Shown piece by piece: positions 1-9,612 of a stretch of DNA of 42,200 nucleotides. Made by a program: the position numbers and the translations under genes. Numbering within the stretch: position 1 is the stretch's first letter; each line of letters starts with the position of its first letter. Origin of the DNA: Kiritimatiellales bacterium (GTDB lineage Bacteria; Verrucomicrobiota; Kiritimatiellia; Kiritimatiellales; Pontiellaceae); the NCBI GenBank assembly GCA_016744085.1, contig JADGFE010000006.1, positions 1 to 42,200 on the forward strand. The letters are read 5' to 3'. The notes beneath the pieces are model-generated. The model saw nothing but the letters and a program-made list of their open reading frames with translations. It was not told the origin of the DNA and made no database searches.

Positions 1-123
1 AGAAAGGGTCTATTTTAAAGGAAAATCTCCTGTTTTCAGGGGTTAGGGGCATAAAAGGGCAGCATACTACCCACCGATTCTGCGGAAGAGGCGAAAAAAT
101 AATCTATGCCATCTGTAGATTCT

Positions 124-1650
124 TTATTTAGCGTGCGGAGCACAGCCTTCGCCAGCGAGGTAACGTTCAAGCAATGCATTCATTTCCTCTACCTTCTCCG
201 GGTGACTGGCATAGAGATTCTCTTTCTGCGCTGGATCCTTCTTCAGGTTAAACAGCAGACCGGCCGTGGTTTGTTTTGAATACCCATGCTCGTCCTCATA
301 CCAGGCCGGCGATTTAGAATGAGTACCGGATTGTGAATTGATGAACATCCAGTCGCCTTTACGAAGGCCATAAATTTTGGCGTACGTATTCTGCACTGTT
401 GCCACGCGAAGCGACTCTTCCAGACCTTCTCCGTCAAGCACCGGAGACAAGTCATAACTATCGACCGCTTCCTGTGCGTTCATGTCATACCCCAGCATCG
501 CTGCAAAAGTTGCCGCCAAATCCACCTGGCTGACCGTTTCATCCGAAACAGATCCGGCCGGCACTCGGCCCGGCCATTTGATTACAAACGGAACGCGGTG
601 ACCGCCTTCCCAGACATCGCGCTTCAACCCTCGCGATGGTCCAGAGCTCCAGTGGCCATAGTTCTTATACCGATCAAAAGCATATTTTTCAGGGCCATTG
701 TCAGCCGTGAATACCACGATCGTATTGTCGCCGAATCCGTTTTCTTCCAAAGCCTGGATAATTTTTCCAGCCATCGCATCGGTTTCACACACGAAATCGC
801 CATAAGGCCCCGCCTCGGACATACCCCGATATTCGTCGTTCGGGATAATCGGTGCGTGTGGCGACGGGAAAGCGAAATACATGAAGAACGGCTGATCCTT
901 TTTCTGCTGACCAATCCAGGCCACTGCTTTATCGGCCAGTGTCGGAAGCACCTTATACGGATCCCATCCTTCCACCATCGGGCCCGGACGAAATTCCCAG
1001 TTACCTTCCGGGATTTCTTTAAACAGTTTGGTATCCATCATGACCGAAGGTGCTTCCGTGACGCGGTCATTTTCAATAAAACAATATGGAGCAAAGTTAA
1101 TGGTTCCGTCGCCGAAATAATAATCGAATCCCTGATCCAGCGGACCGCGCGGAATCGACTTGCTCCAATCAAATGCCGAGGGTTTATAAGCGTTCTTCTT
1201 TTTGCCCCATTGTACGACCTCTTCGGTCTGGGCATTCTCGTTTTTGATCTCATCAAAGCCCCAACCCAAATGCCATTTTCCGACAGCCGCTGTGTTGTAG
1301 CCCTTGCTTTTGAACATTTTCGCTAGCGTAAAATCATCCGGTTTAAACACCGTATCCGCAAAACTCTGGGTAATCCCATGGAACCGTCGCCAATGATGCA
1401 TGCCCGTCAGCAGCGCAAAACGGCTCGGCGTACAGATGCCCGACGAGCTGTGGCCATCGGTAAAACGTATGCCTTCCGTAGCCAGCTTATCAAAGGTAGG
1501 CGTCGGTATTTTTGAACCGGGGTTATTGGCCCCTAGATCACCGAAACCCATATCGTCGGCATATAGAATAACCACATTCGGACGCTCCGCAGCACTGGCA
1601 ACAACTCCGGCCATCAACAGGCCGGCAAACAGAAATTTTCTCATCATCAA
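124..1650 (-). CDS. Secreted sulfatase (arylsulfatase A family, type I formylglycine-dependent)
   Basis: Signal peptide [38 protein letters not shown] metal-binding start; CTPSR (C-x-P-x-R) formylglycine motif; GKWHLG motif. Confidence 0.95.
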   Translation of the reverse strand: MMMRKFLFAGLLMAGVVASAAERPNVVILYADDMGFGDLGANNPGSKIPTPTFDKLATEGIRFTDGHSSSGICTPSRFALLTGMHHWRRFHGITQSFADTVFKPDDFTLAKMFKSKGYNTAAVGKWHLGWGFDEIKNENAQTEEVVQWGKKKNAYKPSAFDWSKSIPRGPLDQGFDYYFGDGTINFAPYCFIENDRVTEAPSVMMDTKLFKEIPEGNWEFRPGPMVEGWDPYKVLPTLADKAVAWIGQQKKDQPFFMYFAFPSPHAPIIPNDEYRGMSEAGPYGDFVCETDAMAGKIIQALEENGFGDNTIVVFTADNGPEKYAFDRYKNYGHWSSGPSRGLKRDVWEGGHRVPFVIKWPGRVPAGSVSDETVSQVDLAATFAAMLGYDMNAQEAVDSYDLSPVLDGEGLEESLRVATVQNTYAKIYGLRKGDWMFINSQSGTHSKSPAWYEDEHGYSKQTTAGLLFNLKKDPAQKENLYASHPEKVEEMNALLERYLAGEGCAPHAK

Positions 1651-1685
1651 TCCCCTTGGTTTTGCTTTATTTTAAAGACAACGTG

Positions 1686-1691
1686 TATAAT
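1686..1691 (+). promoter_or_regulatory. Candidate sigma70 -10 element (TATAAT) very close to the uvrB start codon
   Basis: Perfect TATAAT at 1686-1691; a TTGCTT at 1662-1667 could be a weak -35 (18 bp spacing); ATG at 1701. Confidence 0.5.
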
Positions 1692-1700
1692 CTCACACAA

Positions 1701-3671
1701 ATGGACAAAAAATTCAAGTTAGTAGCGGACTTTGAGCCGACCGGCGATCAGCCGGAGGCAATCGACAAATTGTGTAAAGGGCTTTCCAAAGGCCAGAAGT
1801 ACCAGACCCTTGAAGGCGTTACGGGATCGGGGAAAACCTTTACCGTCGCCAACGTCATAGCAAAACATGGGCGCCCTACGCTGGTTCTTTCACATAACAA
1901 AACTCTGGCGGCGCAGCTGTATGCCGAACTCAAATCTTTTTTCCCAAATAGCGCAGTTGAATATTTTGTTTCCTATTACGACTACTATCAGCCCGAAGCC
2001 TACATTCCGCAAACGGATACATTTATTGAAAAAGACTCGGCGATCAACGATGAGATTGAGCGATTGCGGCTGGCGGCCACCGATGCCCTGCTGAATCGCG
2101 AAGACGTCATCATCGTTGCCTCCATTTCCTGCATCTATGGATTGGGCTCACCGGAAGACTATAAAAAGATGGTTGTCAGCGCCAAGGTTGGCGAAAGCAT
2201 AAACCGCGACGATATACTGAAGAAGCTGGTGGAAATTCAGTACGAACGCAATGACTACGAACCCGGCCCCGGACGCTTTCGCGTGCGGGGTGATACGCTG
2301 GATATCTTTCCCTCCTACGCCAAAGACTACGGCATGCGGCTGGAGTTTTGGGGCGATGATATTGACTCGATAAAAAAGATTGATCCACTCACGGGCGATA
2401 CCCTCGAAACCTTTGATCACATTATGATTTCGCCGGCTAAGCACTTCGTGATGCCGCAGACCAAAATCGATGCCGCCCTGGTGGCTATTCGGCAGGAAAT
2501 GGAACAGCAGGTCGCGGTCTTTGAACGGGAAAATCGGCTGATCGAAGCGCAACGCATTAAAATGCGTACGGAATACGATCTTGAGATGCTGAAGGAAATC
2601 GGATTCTGCGGCGGCATCGAAAACTATTCCCGTCATCTGGCCGGCCGCAATGCCGGCGACCGCCCGGAATGCTTACTTGACTATTTTTCCGATGATTTCC
2701 TTATGGTGATCGACGAATCCCACGTCACCTTGCCCCAGGCACGCGGCATGTATAATGGTGACCAAGCTCGTAAGGGCACACTGGTGGATCACGGCTTCCG
2801 CCTGCCCTCCGCCCTCGATAACCGCCCGATGAACTTCGACGAATTCATGGCGGTGACCAATGAAATCATTTTCCTTTCCGCTACACCCGGTCCCTATGAA
2901 AAGGAACACGGCGGCGTTCCGGTTGAACAGATTATCCGACCAACCGGCATTATCGATCCACCGGTGGAGCTGCGCCCGCTTAAAAATCAGATTGACGATC
3001 TGATAGAAGAGATCAGAAGCCGCGCCGAACGTGGCGAGCGCACCCTTTGCACCACCCTGACCAAACGCACAGCTGAGGATCTGACTGAATATCTTGAAAA
3101 AACCGGACTTAAGGTACAGTACCTTCATTCCGATATATCGGCATTGGATCGCGTTGAAATTCTTCGCGAGCTGCGTGGGGGGAAATATGACTGCCTGATC
3201 GGCATTAACCTGCTTCGCGAAGGACTGGACCTTCCCGAAGTTTCACTGGTGGCCATTCTCGATGCCGACAAGGAAGGCTTCCTGCGCTCAGAAACTTCGC
3301 TGATTCAAACTGCTGGCCGCGCGGCACGCCATATTGACGGACTCGTCATTATGTATGCGGAAAAGATTACCAATTCCATGCAGCGCATGATGGATAAGTG
3401 CGATCATCGCCGGACGATACAACAGGCCTACAATGAAAAATACGGTATTATTCCGCAGGCCATCAAAAAGGATATCGCGGAAAGTCTCAAGACGATCTAC
3501 GAAACCGCCGAAGATACCGTCGAGGCAGCAATTGCAGAAGAAGGCGTTGATTACGACGTTAATGAAACGATCCACGAACTTGAGCAGGAAATGCTCGAAG
3601 CGGCAGAATCATTGGAATTCGAACGCGCCGCTGTTCTGCGGGATCAGATCAATGATTTGAAAGCATCGTAA
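1701..3671 (+). CDS. uvrB: Excinuclease ABC subunit B
   Basis: MDKKFKLVADFEPTGDQPEAI start, GVTGSGKTFT Walker A, YYDYYQPEAYIP, C-terminal UVR motif (LEQEMLEAAESLEFERAAVLRDQI). The track ORF begins at an upstream TTG (1656); ATG 1701 is the homologous start. Confidence 0.98.
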   Translation: MDKKFKLVADFEPTGDQPEAIDKLCKGLSKGQKYQTLEGVTGSGKTFTVANVIAKHGRPTLVLSHNKTLAAQLYAELKSFFPNSAVEYFVSYYDYYQPEAYIPQTDTFIEKDSAINDEIERLRLAATDALLNREDVIIVASISCIYGLGSPEDYKKMVVSAKVGESINRDDILKKLVEIQYERNDYEPGPGRFRVRGDTLDIFPSYAKDYGMRLEFWGDDIDSIKKIDPLTGDTLETFDHIMISPAKHFVMPQTKIDAALVAIRQEMEQQVAVFERENRLIEAQRIKMRTEYDLEMLKEIGFCGGIENYSRHLAGRNAGDRPECLLDYFSDDFLMVIDESHVTLPQARGMYNGDQARKGTLVDHGFRLPSALDNRPMNFDEFMAVTNEIIFLSATPGPYEKEHGGVPVEQIIRPTGIIDPPVELRPLKNQIDDLIEEIRSRAERGERTLCTTLTKRTAEDLTEYLEKTGLKVQYLHSDISALDRVEILRELRGGKYDCLIGINLLREGLDLPEVSLVAILDADKEGFLRSETSLIQTAGRAARHIDGLVIMYAEKITNSMQRMMDKCDHRRTIQQAYNEKYGIIPQAIKKDIAESLKTIYETAEDTVEAAIAEEGVDYDVNETIHELEQEMLEAAESLEFERAAVLRDQINDLKAS

Positions 3672-3720
3672 CACGGGCATCCTGTCCATGAAACATGGGC
3701 TGGAAGCCCATGCCACAATT
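3671..3720. repeat. Palindromic intergenic repeat, REP-like
   Basis: catgggct-gga-agcccatg perfect 8-bp inverted repeat at 3694-3712, preceded by gggcatcctgtccatg; lies between the convergent uvrB and rhomboid genes. Confidence 0.6.
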
Positions 3721-3721
3721 A

Positions 3722-4507
3722 TTAGCGCGTGGCGCGTCTGAGCATTTCACGTTCTTTCGGGGATAGAGCCCCCATGCCTTCTTTTCCAATCTTATCAAGA
3801 ATGTTATCAATATCTTCTTTCGACAACGATGCAGGCCGCGGTGCGGACTTTTGTTTTGGCGCCGATTTTCCAAGTAGTGGAAATTTTCGTTTAAATTTCT
3901 CCATCACTTCCGGATGCTTCAGCGATAGGGCATAACAGAATCCTGCAATACCGCCCATGAGGTGAGCCGCATTTGCAATGCCGCCAATTAAAGGGGTTGT
4001 AATGGTTTCATGCAGTTCCCAGATAGCCAAGCCCAGTACAAGCACCCATGCCCGACAGGGAATAACAAACCACAACAGAAGCTTTGCATTTGGATACAGC
4101 GCACCAAATGCACCTAGCATACCCATCACGGCTCCGGATGCTCCAACACAGTAAGTTTCTGGTTGAGCGAGCAATGACCAACCCAGTCCACCAATAATAC
4201 CGCTCACATAATAGAGAATGAAAAAGCGGTAGGAACCAATGGTCCGCTCAACGGTCGGGCCGATAAAAAACAATCCCAGCATGTTAGCAAACAGATGGGT
4301 AGTACTCCCATGCACAAACATATAGGTAAAAAGCTGACCAATTGAAAACGTTTCCCACCAAACAGCAGGCAAGGCAAACCAGTTAGAAACCGGCATTTTA
4401 AATAGCGATTCCAATAAAAATACCGCCACGTTCAGGATCAGTAAAAACTTCACTGAGGGCGTAATGGCCGCCATGCTTCCAATATTCTGAGGTTCTCGAT
4501 TAAACAT
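3722..4507 (-). CDS. Rhomboid family intramembrane serine protease
   Basis: Multiple TM segments, GASGAVMGMLGA catalytic Ser motif, NAAHLMGGIAG catalytic His, C-terminal tail ILDKIGKEGMGALSPKEREMLRRA typical of bacterial rhomboids. Confidence 0.92.
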   Translation of the reverse strand: MFNREPQNIGSMAAITPSVKFLLILNVAVFLLESLFKMPVSNWFALPAVWWETFSIGQLFTYMFVHGSTTHLFANMLGLFFIGPTVERTIGSYRFFILYYVSGIIGGLGWSLLAQPETYCVGASGAVMGMLGAFGALYPNAKLLLWFVIPCRAWVLVLGLAIWELHETITTPLIGGIANAAHLMGGIAGFCYALSLKHPEVMEKFKRKFPLLGKSAPKQKSAPRPASLSKEDIDNILDKIGKEGMGALSPKEREMLRRATR

Positions 4508-4663
4508 GTTTTCCTTTAAAAATTCCGATGAGTAGACCGAAACACGGGGATTCGGTCAATCTTGCAAAGTCGATAACTTACCGACCCTTTGCTGGCAGTT
4601 ACGTTGAATATCGGGCTTGCCCATTTTCTCGGTCCGGATATGATGGCGCCCGAATTTTAAACG

Positions 4664-5092
4664 ATGGGATCTATTATGACCGACGAAAGTAAACTGACTG
4701 GACTGACTTTGCTCAAACAAGGTGAAACGCGTTATCCGACTTCACCGGATGAAGCTAAGCTTGAAACCTTTGAAAATGCGAATCAGCAGCGCAACTACTG
4801 GATTACCTTTGAGACCTCGGAATTTACCTCACTGTGTCCCATTACCGGCCAGCCGGATTTTGCTACGATCACCATTGAATATATTCCCGGTGAACTGTGC
4901 GTGGAAAGCAAGTCATTGAAGCTTTATCTCTTTTCCTTTCGCCAGACCGGCACGTTTTACGAAGAAATTGTAAACCGCATCTATTCGGATCTGGAAGCGT
5001 TGCTGAAACCCCGCCGCCTGGTTGTGAACGGCGATTTCACCGCACGCGGGGGAATTACCTCAGCCGTAAAGATTGATTCAGCCGAAGCTTAG
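4664..5092 (+). CDS. queF: NADPH-dependent 7-cyano-7-deazaguanine (preQ0) reductase
   Basis: FTSLCPITGQPDFATITIEYIPGELCVESKSLKLYLFSFR signature with catalytic Cys. Confidence 0.95.
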   Translation: MGSIMTDESKLTGLTLLKQGETRYPTSPDEAKLETFENANQQRNYWITFETSEFTSLCPITGQPDFATITIEYIPGELCVESKSLKLYLFSFRQTGTFYEEIVNRIYSDLEALLKPRRLVVNGDFTARGGITSAVKIDSAEA

Positions 5093-5454
5093 TCGCCCGA
5101 ATACATGCAAACGTTGGTGGGATTTTCTTTAACAACCACCTGAACCAGCTGCGGCAGGTCCGGCTTGATTTTATTCCAGAGCCAAACAGCAATCAGTTCG
5201 GCGGTCGGATTTTCCAACCCTTCGATCTCGTTCAGGACCTTGTGGTCCAGCTGATCAATCAACGGATCAACCACTTTTTTAACATCGTTAAAATCAATTA
5301 CCCATCCGAGTTTTGGATCCAGCTCCCCCGCCACGTGTACTTCCACATAGTAAGTATGCCCATGCATGTTCGCGCATTTGTGGTCTGGCGGCACATGGGG
5401 CAAAAAATGCGCTGAATCAAATTTAAACTCTTTGGAAATTTTCATTTTTGGCAT
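5089..5454 (-). CDS. queD: 6-carboxy-5,6,7,8-tetrahydropterin synthase
   Basis: FDSAHFLPHVPPDHKCANMHGHTYYVEV zinc/His motifs; adjacent to queC and queE. Confidence 0.94.
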   Translation of the reverse strand: MPKMKISKEFKFDSAHFLPHVPPDHKCANMHGHTYYVEVHVAGELDPKLGWVIDFNDVKKVVDPLIDQLDHKVLNEIEGLENPTAELIAVWLWNKIKPDLPQLVQVVVKENPTNVCMYSGD

Positions 5455-5456
5455 AC

Positions 5457-6149
5457 CTAATCCTCAACATACGGGCGCGGATCGCTTAGGCCCGCATCGC
5501 TAAATCCTTTTAGCCGTAATAAACACGAATCGCAGTGCCCGCAAGCACGGCCATCAGGCGCTGGATCATAACAACTGGTTGTTTTGGCGTAATCCACACC
5601 AAGTTCTTTACCGCGCTGAATGATTTCCGCTTTGGTTAAATCAATTAATGGCGTATGGATCTTCAGTTTATTTCCCTGTACTCCAGCCACGGTAGCCAGA
5701 TTCGCCATGGTTTCGTAAGCCGCAATAAATTCGGGGCGGCAATCGGGATAACCGCTGTAATCCAGCGCGTTTACTCCAATAAATATATCGTGGGCTTCGA
5801 GCACTTCTGCCCAAGCCAAGGCATACGACAGAAAAACGGTATTTCGGGCCGGAACATACGTAACAGGGATTTCGTCTGTCAGCTCCTCTACCCCGCCATG
5901 CTTCGGCACATCAATGTCTGCCGTGAGGGCAGATCCGCCAAATGAACTTAAATCAATATCCACAATCTTGTGCTGTATTGCGGCACCGGCCTGTTCCGCC
6001 GCACAGTCTAGTTCAATGGAGTGTCGCTGACCGTACTGAAAGGAAACCGCGTATACATCATAGCCGTCCTTCAATGCCATAGCCATCACCGTGGCAGAAT
6101 CTAATCCACCACTTAACAGCACTACCGATTTTTTCGTTGTTTCTCCCAT
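5457..6149 (-). CDS. queC: 7-cyano-7-deazaguanine synthase
   Basis: [16 protein letters not shown]-loop; C-terminal zinc-binding [20 protein letters not shown]. Confidence 0.96.
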   Translation of the reverse strand: MGETTKKSVVLLSGGLDSATVMAMALKDGYDVYAVSFQYGQRHSIELDCAAEQAGAAIQHKIVDIDLSSFGGSALTADIDVPKHGGVEELTDEIPVTYVPARNTVFLSYALAWAEVLEAHDIFIGVNALDYSGYPDCRPEFIAAYETMANLATVAGVQGNKLKIHTPLIDLTKAEIIQRGKELGVDYAKTTSCYDPAPDGRACGHCDSCLLRLKGFSDAGLSDPRPYVED

Positions 6150-6898
6150 TAAAGCATTTCCAGCATTTTATGGGTTTGAGGAATGACCCGAACATTTGGG
6201 AGAATAGAGGACACTTGATCCTGCCAACGGAAAATTTGCTCAACAGAAGGAACGGCATCTGTTTTCTCGGCTTTAGTCATCGGCTGAATGATTACCAGCG
6301 TGTCCTCGCCTCCGGCCTTCTTAATCCCCTTAGCGGCGGAAAGCAGCTCACTTTCATCCGTATTTGCAGAAACAACCAGCTTCGTGAAAACCTCGACGTT
6401 GTAATCTCGGCAAAGCTTTAGAAACTGCCAATGGGCCGGAAAAGTAGCTTTTTCTTCCGTGACGCTTTCCAGTTTTATATCCATAGCCACAATATCGATC
6501 CACTCAATGATCGTCTTTAATTCTTTGACTAGATCGCCGGCCGCTTCCAGATAAATACTGAGTCCCTCACTTTTCAGAATCGGCAGCAGTTTCAAAAGAA
6601 AACGCGACTGCATCAGCGGGGCACCGCCGGTTATGGAAATTCTGGAATTTCGAGTTTTTGCATCTATTTCCTTAATCACGTCGGCAACCTGTGTAACCGA
6701 CATCGCATTTTTAATTTGTTCAAACTCACCCGAACCCGGCTGTTTTTCAACAATACAATAATCCGTGAGTTCCGTATTGGTGTCGCAATAAACACATTTT
6801 CGATGACACGCACAAAAACGCACAAACAGATGGCGTTCACCAACATAGGGTCCTTCGCCCTGAACAGAACTGAATATTTCGGAAAGGTATGTTTTCAT
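6149..6898 (-). CDS. queE: 7-carboxy-7-deazaguanine synthase (radical SAM)
   Basis: [23 protein letters not shown] and CHRKCVYC (CxxxCxxC) radical SAM cluster; ITGGAPLMQ motif. Confidence 0.93.
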   Translation of the reverse strand: MKTYLSEIFSSVQGEGPYVGERHLFVRFCACHRKCVYCDTNTELTDYCIVEKQPGSGEFEQIKNAMSVTQVADVIKEIDAKTRNSRISITGGAPLMQSRFLLKLLPILKSEGLSIYLEAAGDLVKELKTIIEWIDIVAMDIKLESVTEEKATFPAHWQFLKLCRDYNVEVFTKLVVSANTDESELLSAAKGIKKAGGEDTLVIIQPMTKAEKTDAVPSVEQIFRWQDQVSSILPNVRVIPQTHKMLEML

Positions 6899-6901
6899 AG
6901 A

Positions 6902-7537
6902 TCAGACAAAGTACCCGACCAACTCTGAAAACGAAGCAAAATATGCATTGGGTTTATAGCCCCGTTCCTCGCCAAAACCATAGCGGACAAAAGCACTCTT
7001 GATACCCCCATTATCTGCCACCGCCAGATCCGTATAGTGATCGCCGATCATCCATGTATTGGCGGCCTCTGCACCGGAAATCTCCAGACTTTTGAATATT
7101 CCTTCCGGCTCCGGCTTGAGCCGTTCGACATCGCCAGCACCGATAATCGCGCAAAAATAGTCGCTGAGACCAAAGTGTTGAAGAATATCCCGGCTTGGAT
7201 CGCCCGGCTTATTGGTCAACAAAGCCAGTTGGTGCCCTGCCGCTGCTAATTTGGCAAGCCCCTCAGTAACTCCATCGTATAAATAGGTATGAATCGTGGC
7301 ATGTGAAAAATAGTAGTCTTTATTGATCTGCAGCGCTTCATCCACATCGACATCCGCTCCCTGCAACGAGCGTTCAACCAGCGCGCGTACCCCATTGCCG
7401 ATATACTCGCTTATCGTTTCCATTGTTAGTGGATCCAATCCATATTGACAGCGCATATGGTTAATGCCGGCCGCCAAATCGGCACGGGAATCTATCAGCG
7501 TGCCATCTAGATCAAAAATTAGTAGTTGGGAATTCAT
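6902..7537 (-). CDS. HAD-IA hydrolase, phosphoglycolate phosphatase-like
   Basis: LLIFDLDGTLIDSRADLA motif I; LLTNKP motif II; MIGDHYTDLAVADNGG motif IV. Confidence 0.9.
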   Translation of the reverse strand: MNSQLLIFDLDGTLIDSRADLAAGINHMRCQYGLDPLTMETISEYIGNGVRALVERSLQGADVDVDEALQINKDYYFSHATIHTYLYDGVTEGLAKLAAAGHQLALLTNKPGDPSRDILQHFGLSDYFCAIIGAGDVERLKPEPEGIFKSLEISGAEAANTWMIGDHYTDLAVADNGGIKSAFVRYGFGEERGYKPNAYFASFSELVGYFV

Positions 7538-8178
7538 TAAGGCATCTCCGAAAGTTTAAGCAGTTGGGACCACGTGTGCACGGCCACATCGACCGGATAG
7601 TTTATCGGTTGGTTATTATCGACCGCCACCACTTTAGCTCCCGCCGCACGGGCGGCCTCGATTCCAACCATCTGATCTTCATAGACCAGCGTTTTTTCAG
7701 GACAGACCTTCAGTTTCGTAGCGGAGACCTGAATGATTTCTGGATGCGGTTTCTTATGAGTAACTTCATCACTTGTGGTAATGAAATCAAAATAATCCAA
7801 CAGCTCAGCATCGCTTAGTGCAGGTTTAACAAACTCCAGTGGCGAATTGGATGCCAACGCCAAGGGCATCTTCCCCTTCCAGAATTCCAGGAATTCCCGA
7901 GCACCGGAAAAGGGTTCTGCAATAAAAATTTCATGAACCCGTTTTCGCTTAAAGGCGAGGACTTCTTCAGGATCTATATCGAGGTTGTAGCGTTCATTCA
8001 GAATGCCTGAAAACCAGGTACTGTGCATTCCGAAAAACTCCAGATGCTCGTCCGGTTTCAAATGATAACCACTCTGCGCCAACACGGCATCGGCAAACGC
8101 CTGAGAATGGTATTTTCCTGAATCAATCAGCGTTCCATCCAGATCCAGAATAAAGGCCTCATAGTCCCATAGCTTCAT
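7537..8178 (-). CDS. HAD-IA hydrolase, beta-phosphoglucomutase-like
   Basis: FILDLDGTLIDSGKYHSQAF; ALASNSPLEFV; KKPHPEI; VYEDQMVGIEAARAAGAKVVAVDN. Confidence 0.88.
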   Translation of the reverse strand: MKLWDYEAFILDLDGTLIDSGKYHSQAFADAVLAQSGYHLKPDEHLEFFGMHSTWFSGILNERYNLDIDPEEVLAFKRKRVHEIFIAEPFSGAREFLEFWKGKMPLALASNSPLEFVKPALSDAELLDYFDFITTSDEVTHKKPHPEIIQVSATKLKVCPEKTLVYEDQMVGIEAARAAGAKVVAVDNNQPINYPVDVAVHTWSQLLKLSEMP

Positions 8179-9130
8179 GGCTCAGCATTTCCTTTACCGT
8201 GTTAATTACAGTCTCAACTTCCACTTTCCGTATACTGTCCATGTCCTGTTTGGAATAGGTCTGCACATCCGCTTCACGCAGTATCCGATGCTGTTCACCG
8301 AACGGGCCGACACGTAACGGATCCGTTGGACCGAAAATGGCCAGACAGGGCGTGCCAGCCGCCGATGCCATATGCATCGGCCCCGAATCAACCGTCACCA
8401 CCAGGTCAGCAGATTGCAGCACGCCGCCAAGTTCGAGTAACGAGGTCTTTCCGCAAAGGTTGGTCGCCGCGCCTTCCGGCAACTTATTTTCAATCCAGGT
8501 GCAGGTTTCCAGATCATCCGGAGCACCCACGAGAATGATCTGTGCATTCAGTTTTTCACCCAGCTCAACAAATCGTTTGGCCGGCCAGTTTTTGGCGGCA
8601 TGCCGAGAGCACGGTGCAAATACAACCACCGGATGCTGATCCAGACACGGAAAGTCCACCGCAGGAAAAGTAATCGGAAATTCAACCGGACCATCCGATT
8701 TATCCAGATAGCGAAGTACATCCAGGTTTTCATTTACGGCATGGCGGTTTTTATCTTTCCGCCCTACTACCGCTGAATAAAGAAAATGAGCGCCTTCGCG
8801 TTGAAATGACGGGCCCAGAATTTTTGCGCCCTTCGACCGCTTTGCCATTCGGCAGACAAACGCGCTTTTCAGCAAACCCTGGAGATCAATCACAAGATCA
8901 TAGGTTTCCTGTTGAAGTACTTCTTTAAAGACTCCCATATTTTTAATCAAACCTTTGCGGGGAAACGGAATGACCTTCCGAACATCCGTAAAGCATTCAA
9001 CGAGTCCGGTGTACTCTGTGTTGACCACCCAATTAATCTCGGCATCAAAAGCCTGCTTCAGCAAATGCACCGTCGGCACCGCATGAAATAGGTCTCCCAG
9101 GGAACTGGTTTTGACGATCAGAATTTTCAT
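8159..9130 (-). CDS. Glycosyltransferase family 9 / lipopolysaccharide heptosyltransferase
   Basis: MKILIVKTSSLGDLFHAVPTVHLLK start; VTVDSGPMHMASAAGTPCLAIFGPTDPLRVGP GT9 motif. Confidence 0.92.
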   Translation of the reverse strand: MKILIVKTSSLGDLFHAVPTVHLLKQAFDAEINWVVNTEYTGLVECFTDVRKVIPFPRKGLIKNMGVFKEVLQQETYDLVIDLQGLLKSAFVCRMAKRSKGAKILGPSFQREGAHFLYSAVVGRKDKNRHAVNENLDVLRYLDKSDGPVEFPITFPAVDFPCLDQHPVVVFAPCSRHAAKNWPAKRFVELGEKLNAQIILVGAPDDLETCTWIENKLPEGAATNLCGKTSLLELGGVLQSADLVVTVDSGPMHMASAAGTPCLAIFGPTDPLRVGPFGEQHRILREADVQTYSKQDMDSIRKVEVETVINTVKEMLSHEAMGL

Positions 9131-9132
9131 AT

Positions 9133-9330
9133 TTACCAGACCAACTTTAAGCCATGATTGATATATTGAGCAAAGCGTTTGTCAGCAGATACCATATGAA
9201 AATCTAATGAAAGGGCTTGTTGGATCAGCATTCGGTCAAAAGGGCCGGGATGGAGAGCCGGCACATTTCCATACTCAGCAGCAAGCATTGAATCTAAATC
9301 CAGCAAATTGAAACCAATAAGTTCACGACC
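9133..9330 (-). pseudogene. C-terminal remnant of a PIN-domain (VapC-like) toxin
   Basis: Reverse-strand frame reads RELIGFNLLDLDSMLAAEYGNVPALHPGPFDRMLIQQALSLDFHMVSADKRFAQYINHGLKLVW*, matching the C-terminal half of PIN toxins (HxxPFDRxLIxQAL...VxxDxxFxxY...W). The frame is closed by a TAG at 9331-9333 and has no N-terminal half. Confidence 0.8.
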
Positions 9331-9577
9331 CTATAAACTCCTCATCAGTCATATCGAAATCATCATGGAATTTATAACTGACAATCCCCTCAAGCACACC
9401 TAACTGAACTGATTTTCTTTGGTATTTCTCGTAGGGAATGATAACCGCAACCTTTTCCTTTTTACGACCAAAACAAACTACATACTCTTCGCCTTTCTTT
9501 ACCCCCTCTAAAACCTCCGAGAAATGGGTTTTTAACTCACCTACTGCTAAAGTTTTCATGCAAACCTCCAACAACAC
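9323..9577 (-). CDS. Phd/YefM-like type II antitoxin
   Basis: MKTLAVGELKTHFSEVLEGVKKGEEYVVCFGRKKEKVAVIIPYEKY typical Phd-fold antitoxin; likely start at the internal Met MKTLAV. Confidence 0.85.
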   Translation of the reverse strand: MLLEVCMKTLAVGELKTHFSEVLEGVKKGEEYVVCFGRKKEKVAVIIPYEKYQRKSVQLGVLEGIVSYKFHDDFDMTDEEFIGS

Positions 9578-9612
9578 CCTAGCACCAGATGCCTTCTTAT
9601 CAAGTTGACAAG

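Noticed and set aside
598-1326. 242-aa plus-strand ORF antisense to the sulfatase
   Set aside because: Shadow ORF inside a well-supported sulfatase; no domain pattern, Arg/Phe/His-rich composition.
2148-3128. Minus-strand ORFs (162 and 151 aa) antisense to uvrB
   Set aside because: Overlap the UvrB core completely and show no recognisable protein features.
3649-3873. 74-aa ORF ending NNCGMGFQPMFHGQDARVTMLSNH
   Set aside because: It is a translation of the intergenic palindrome and the rhomboid 3' end; reported as a repeat instead.
4508-4663. preQ1 riboswitch upstream of queF
   Set aside because: Looked for the short aptamer pattern in the leader; no convincing pseudoknot elements seen.
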